A stretch of DNA of 8,727 bases from an uncultured beta proteobacterium (GTDB lineage: Bacteria > Pseudomonadota > Gammaproteobacteria > Burkholderiales > Rhodocyclaceae), in assembly GCA_903910495.1 (NCBI GenBank), contig CAIVZW010000449.1, positions 1 through 8,727 on the forward strand, in the 5' to 3' direction. The notes beneath the pieces were generated by a model that saw only the letters and a program-made list of their open reading frames with translations, searched no databases and was not told where the DNA came from. Position 1 is the stretch's first letter. The number at the start of each line of letters is the position of its first letter. The position numbers and the translations under genes are program-made. This document shows positions 6,410-8,727 of this stretch, piece by piece.

Positions 6410-7219
6410 TCAGAAGGTCGGCAACTTACCACCCGGAATGGGAACGCCTATCCATTTTTCGTGAAGCTCATTGAGCCGGCCCGTGACTTCCTGATAGTAG
6501 ATGAAGTTGTTGAGCCATTGGTGCAACTGTGTTGCGTCCTGGCGGACGGCCATCGACCAGTAAAGCGTGTACAAAGGTACTTTGGTCTTCACTTCAAGGT
6601 TAGTGAGGCTGCGCTTCTTGATGACATCATTGCCGACCGTTGCTACCTGCGCCGACGCATCGACCTGACCAGAGATCAAGGCCTGTAAGGCCAATGCGTC
6701 GTCGTCGAAGCGAACTACCGTGACGCCTTTGATTCCGGAGACGGCGACGTCTTGCGTACTTCCCTTGGGTACGGACACCTTCTTGCCGGCAAGATCGGCC
6801 AGTTTGGTCAGCGCCATGTCCTTGCGAGCGACGAAGCGCATATCGTATGCGCCGTAAGGGTTGGTCATCAAGAATATCTTGGCCCGCTCGGGGGTAGCCG
6901 TCATATGAGCAATCAGCATGTCGACGCGGCCCGACTCGAGCGCTGCAGCGCGCGATGCGTTGTTGACCGGAACGACCTCAAGCTTAACTTTGAGGTTTTG
7001 CGCAACGTCCCGTGCAATATCGACGAGGAAGCCGTCTGTCTGACCGCTCGAGTCGGTGGTGTCGTAAGGCGGAATGCCGGTCAACACCCCGATGGTGATC
7101 TTCTCCTTCTTGACGATATCGTTGATGGTCTGCGCAATAGCAGACTGCATCGCCGTCGCGGCAACGGCCACAAATGATGCAAATATGGCACCGCGTTTCA
7201 AGAATCTCATCCAGTTCAT
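6410..7219 (-). CDS. Periplasmic substrate-binding protein of a PAAT ABC importer (SBP family 3)
   Basis: 269 aa from the ATG at 7219, which follows GGAGA (7225-7229). A longer frame reaching 7300 adds residues before the signal peptide and is not used. Residues 1-29 form a signal peptide: charged MNWMRFLKRG, a hydrophobic core, then a likely cut after AIA before Gln30. Mature motifs are GIPPYD (48-53), GFLVDIARDVAQNL (63-76), ESGRVDMLIAHMTATPER (95-112) and the NPY at 120-122. Thr107 and Arg112 match HisJ/LAO residues that hold the ligand carboxylate. At the place where those proteins have an Asp for the alpha-amino group, this one seems to have Val192 (SGQVDASAQV, 183-192). The ligand may thus be a carboxylate without an alpha-amine. 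It leads the transporter cluster, followed by a 92-nt gap with a hairpin. Confidence 0.94.
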   Translation of the reverse strand: MNWMRFLKRGAIFASFVAVAATAMQSAIAQTINDIVKKEKITIGVLTGIPPYDTTDSSGQTDGFLVDIARDVAQNLKVKLEVVPVNNASRAAALESGRVDMLIAHMTATPERAKIFLMTNPYGAYDMRFVARKDMALTKLADLAGKKVSVPKGSTQDVAVSGIKGVTVVRFDDDALALQALISGQVDASAQVATVGNDVIKKRSLTNLEVKTKVPLYTLYWSMAVRQDATQLHQWLNNFIYYQEVTGRLNELHEKWIGVPIPGGKLPTF

Positions 7220-7224
7220 GGCAT

Positions 7225-7229
7225 TCTCC
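7225..7229 (-). promoter_or_regulatory. Ribosome binding site that sets the binding-protein start
   Basis: GGAGA on the minus strand with a 5-nt spacer to the ATG at 7219. It decides for the start that places a clean signal peptide at the N-terminus, rather than the frame extension up to 7300. Confidence 0.6.
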
Positions 7230-7261
7230 AATGGGTAAAAATAGAATCGCTCGCGCGATGA

Positions 7262-7291
7262 ATTATGAAATAAAACATGGCTCACTGAGAA
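7262..7291 (-). promoter_or_regulatory. Candidate leftward promoter of the transporter-catabolic cluster
   Basis: On the minus strand, TTCTCA (7291-7286) and CATAAT (7267-7262) are separated by 18 bases, giving four and five matches to the sigma-70 -35 and -10 hexamers. Transcription would begin near 7255 and leave a short leader of about 36 nt before the binding-protein ATG. Assigned by eye only. Confidence 0.3.
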
Positions 7292-7341
7292 CAACAACAC
7301 TTTCAGATCAGCGTCACGGGGAAGCCGTCCCGTTCACAATT

Positions 7342-8456
<1,115 letters not shown>

Positions 8457-8727
8457 AGAACTGCCTGCTTGCTAATTCCGGTGACCAATGCGCAGACAAG
8501 CCAGACGTCGAAACTCGGATTGATCATCGGCAGATGACCGCTAAACACCAGAACCTGCCGCTGAGGTCGTCGAGGGTTGGATGTCCGTTCAGGTTCGCCA
8601 AGAGACAGCCAACCAAGAGATTTCACTACCGCAAAGCCGTCATAGAACTTCATATTCGCGTGCTGACATCGATAACCACACCACCTACAGTATAATCCGG
8701 GCCTCTTTGCAGTTTTTCTCGATGCCC
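8457..8727. other. Right flank without a supported gene; open frames reach the window edge
   Basis: Two short frames run off the right edge. One, on the plus strand, starts at an ATG at 8581 with AGGG just upstream (49 codons seen, beginning MSVQVRQETA). The other, on the minus strand, is open from the edge to 8453 (an internal ATG at 8653 gives 66 codons). They overlap, neither has a recognisable domain, and which one is coding, if either, cannot be decided here. A minus-strand TATACT near 8694-8689 resembles a -10 box but has no partner -35. Confidence 0.35.

Overview
The window looks like accessory catabolic DNA from a Gram-negative bacterium, most likely a proteobacterium. Base composition is moderate, there are AAGGAG-type ribosome binding sites, a periplasmic binding protein has a classical (non-lipoprotein) signal peptide, and a GntR/FCD regulator sits inside the cluster. 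Alpha- or betaproteobacteria seem most plausible, but no taxonomic marker gene is present.

Eight recognisable genes lie head to tail on the minus strand from 7219 down to 528. In transcription order they are: a periplasmic substrate-binding protein (6410-7219), two inner-membrane permeases (5595-6317 and 4942-5598) and an ATPase (4212-4961), together a complete polar-amino-acid-type (PAAT) ABC importer; a GntR/FCD regulator (3257-4060); an HpcH/HpaI-family class II pyruvate aldolase (2401-3207); a short-chain dehydrogenase (1432-2256); and a class I lyase of the N-acetylneuraminate lyase/DHDPS family (528-1418). A 52-codon frame (4057-4215) fills the gap between the ATPase and the regulator. 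It starts in an ATGA overlap with one and ends in a GTGA overlap with the other, so it may be a hidden, translationally coupled small gene.

One aldo/keto reductase gene (7476-8456) is transcribed divergently on the plus strand. The 256-base divergent intergenic region (7220-7475) carries a perfect 19-bp inverted repeat with a 7-nt centre, a plausible leftward promoter, and a smaller inverted repeat close to the reductase start. The flanks (1-527 and 8457-8727) hold no gene I can support.

Inferred biology: the importer brings in a small polar, carboxylated compound, and the intracellular enzymes oxidise or reduce it and split it to pyruvate plus an aldehyde. The lyase keeps every sialic-acid contact residue I could place by eye, yet no ManNAc kinase or epimerase gene is present, and two unrelated pyruvate-lyase families sit in one operon. 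The binding protein appears to lack the aspartate that usually holds an alpha-amino group. The substrate may therefore be a nonulosonate or other 2-keto-3-deoxy sugar acid, not an ordinary amino acid. The GntR/FCD protein probably senses the substrate or an intermediate and controls the cluster.
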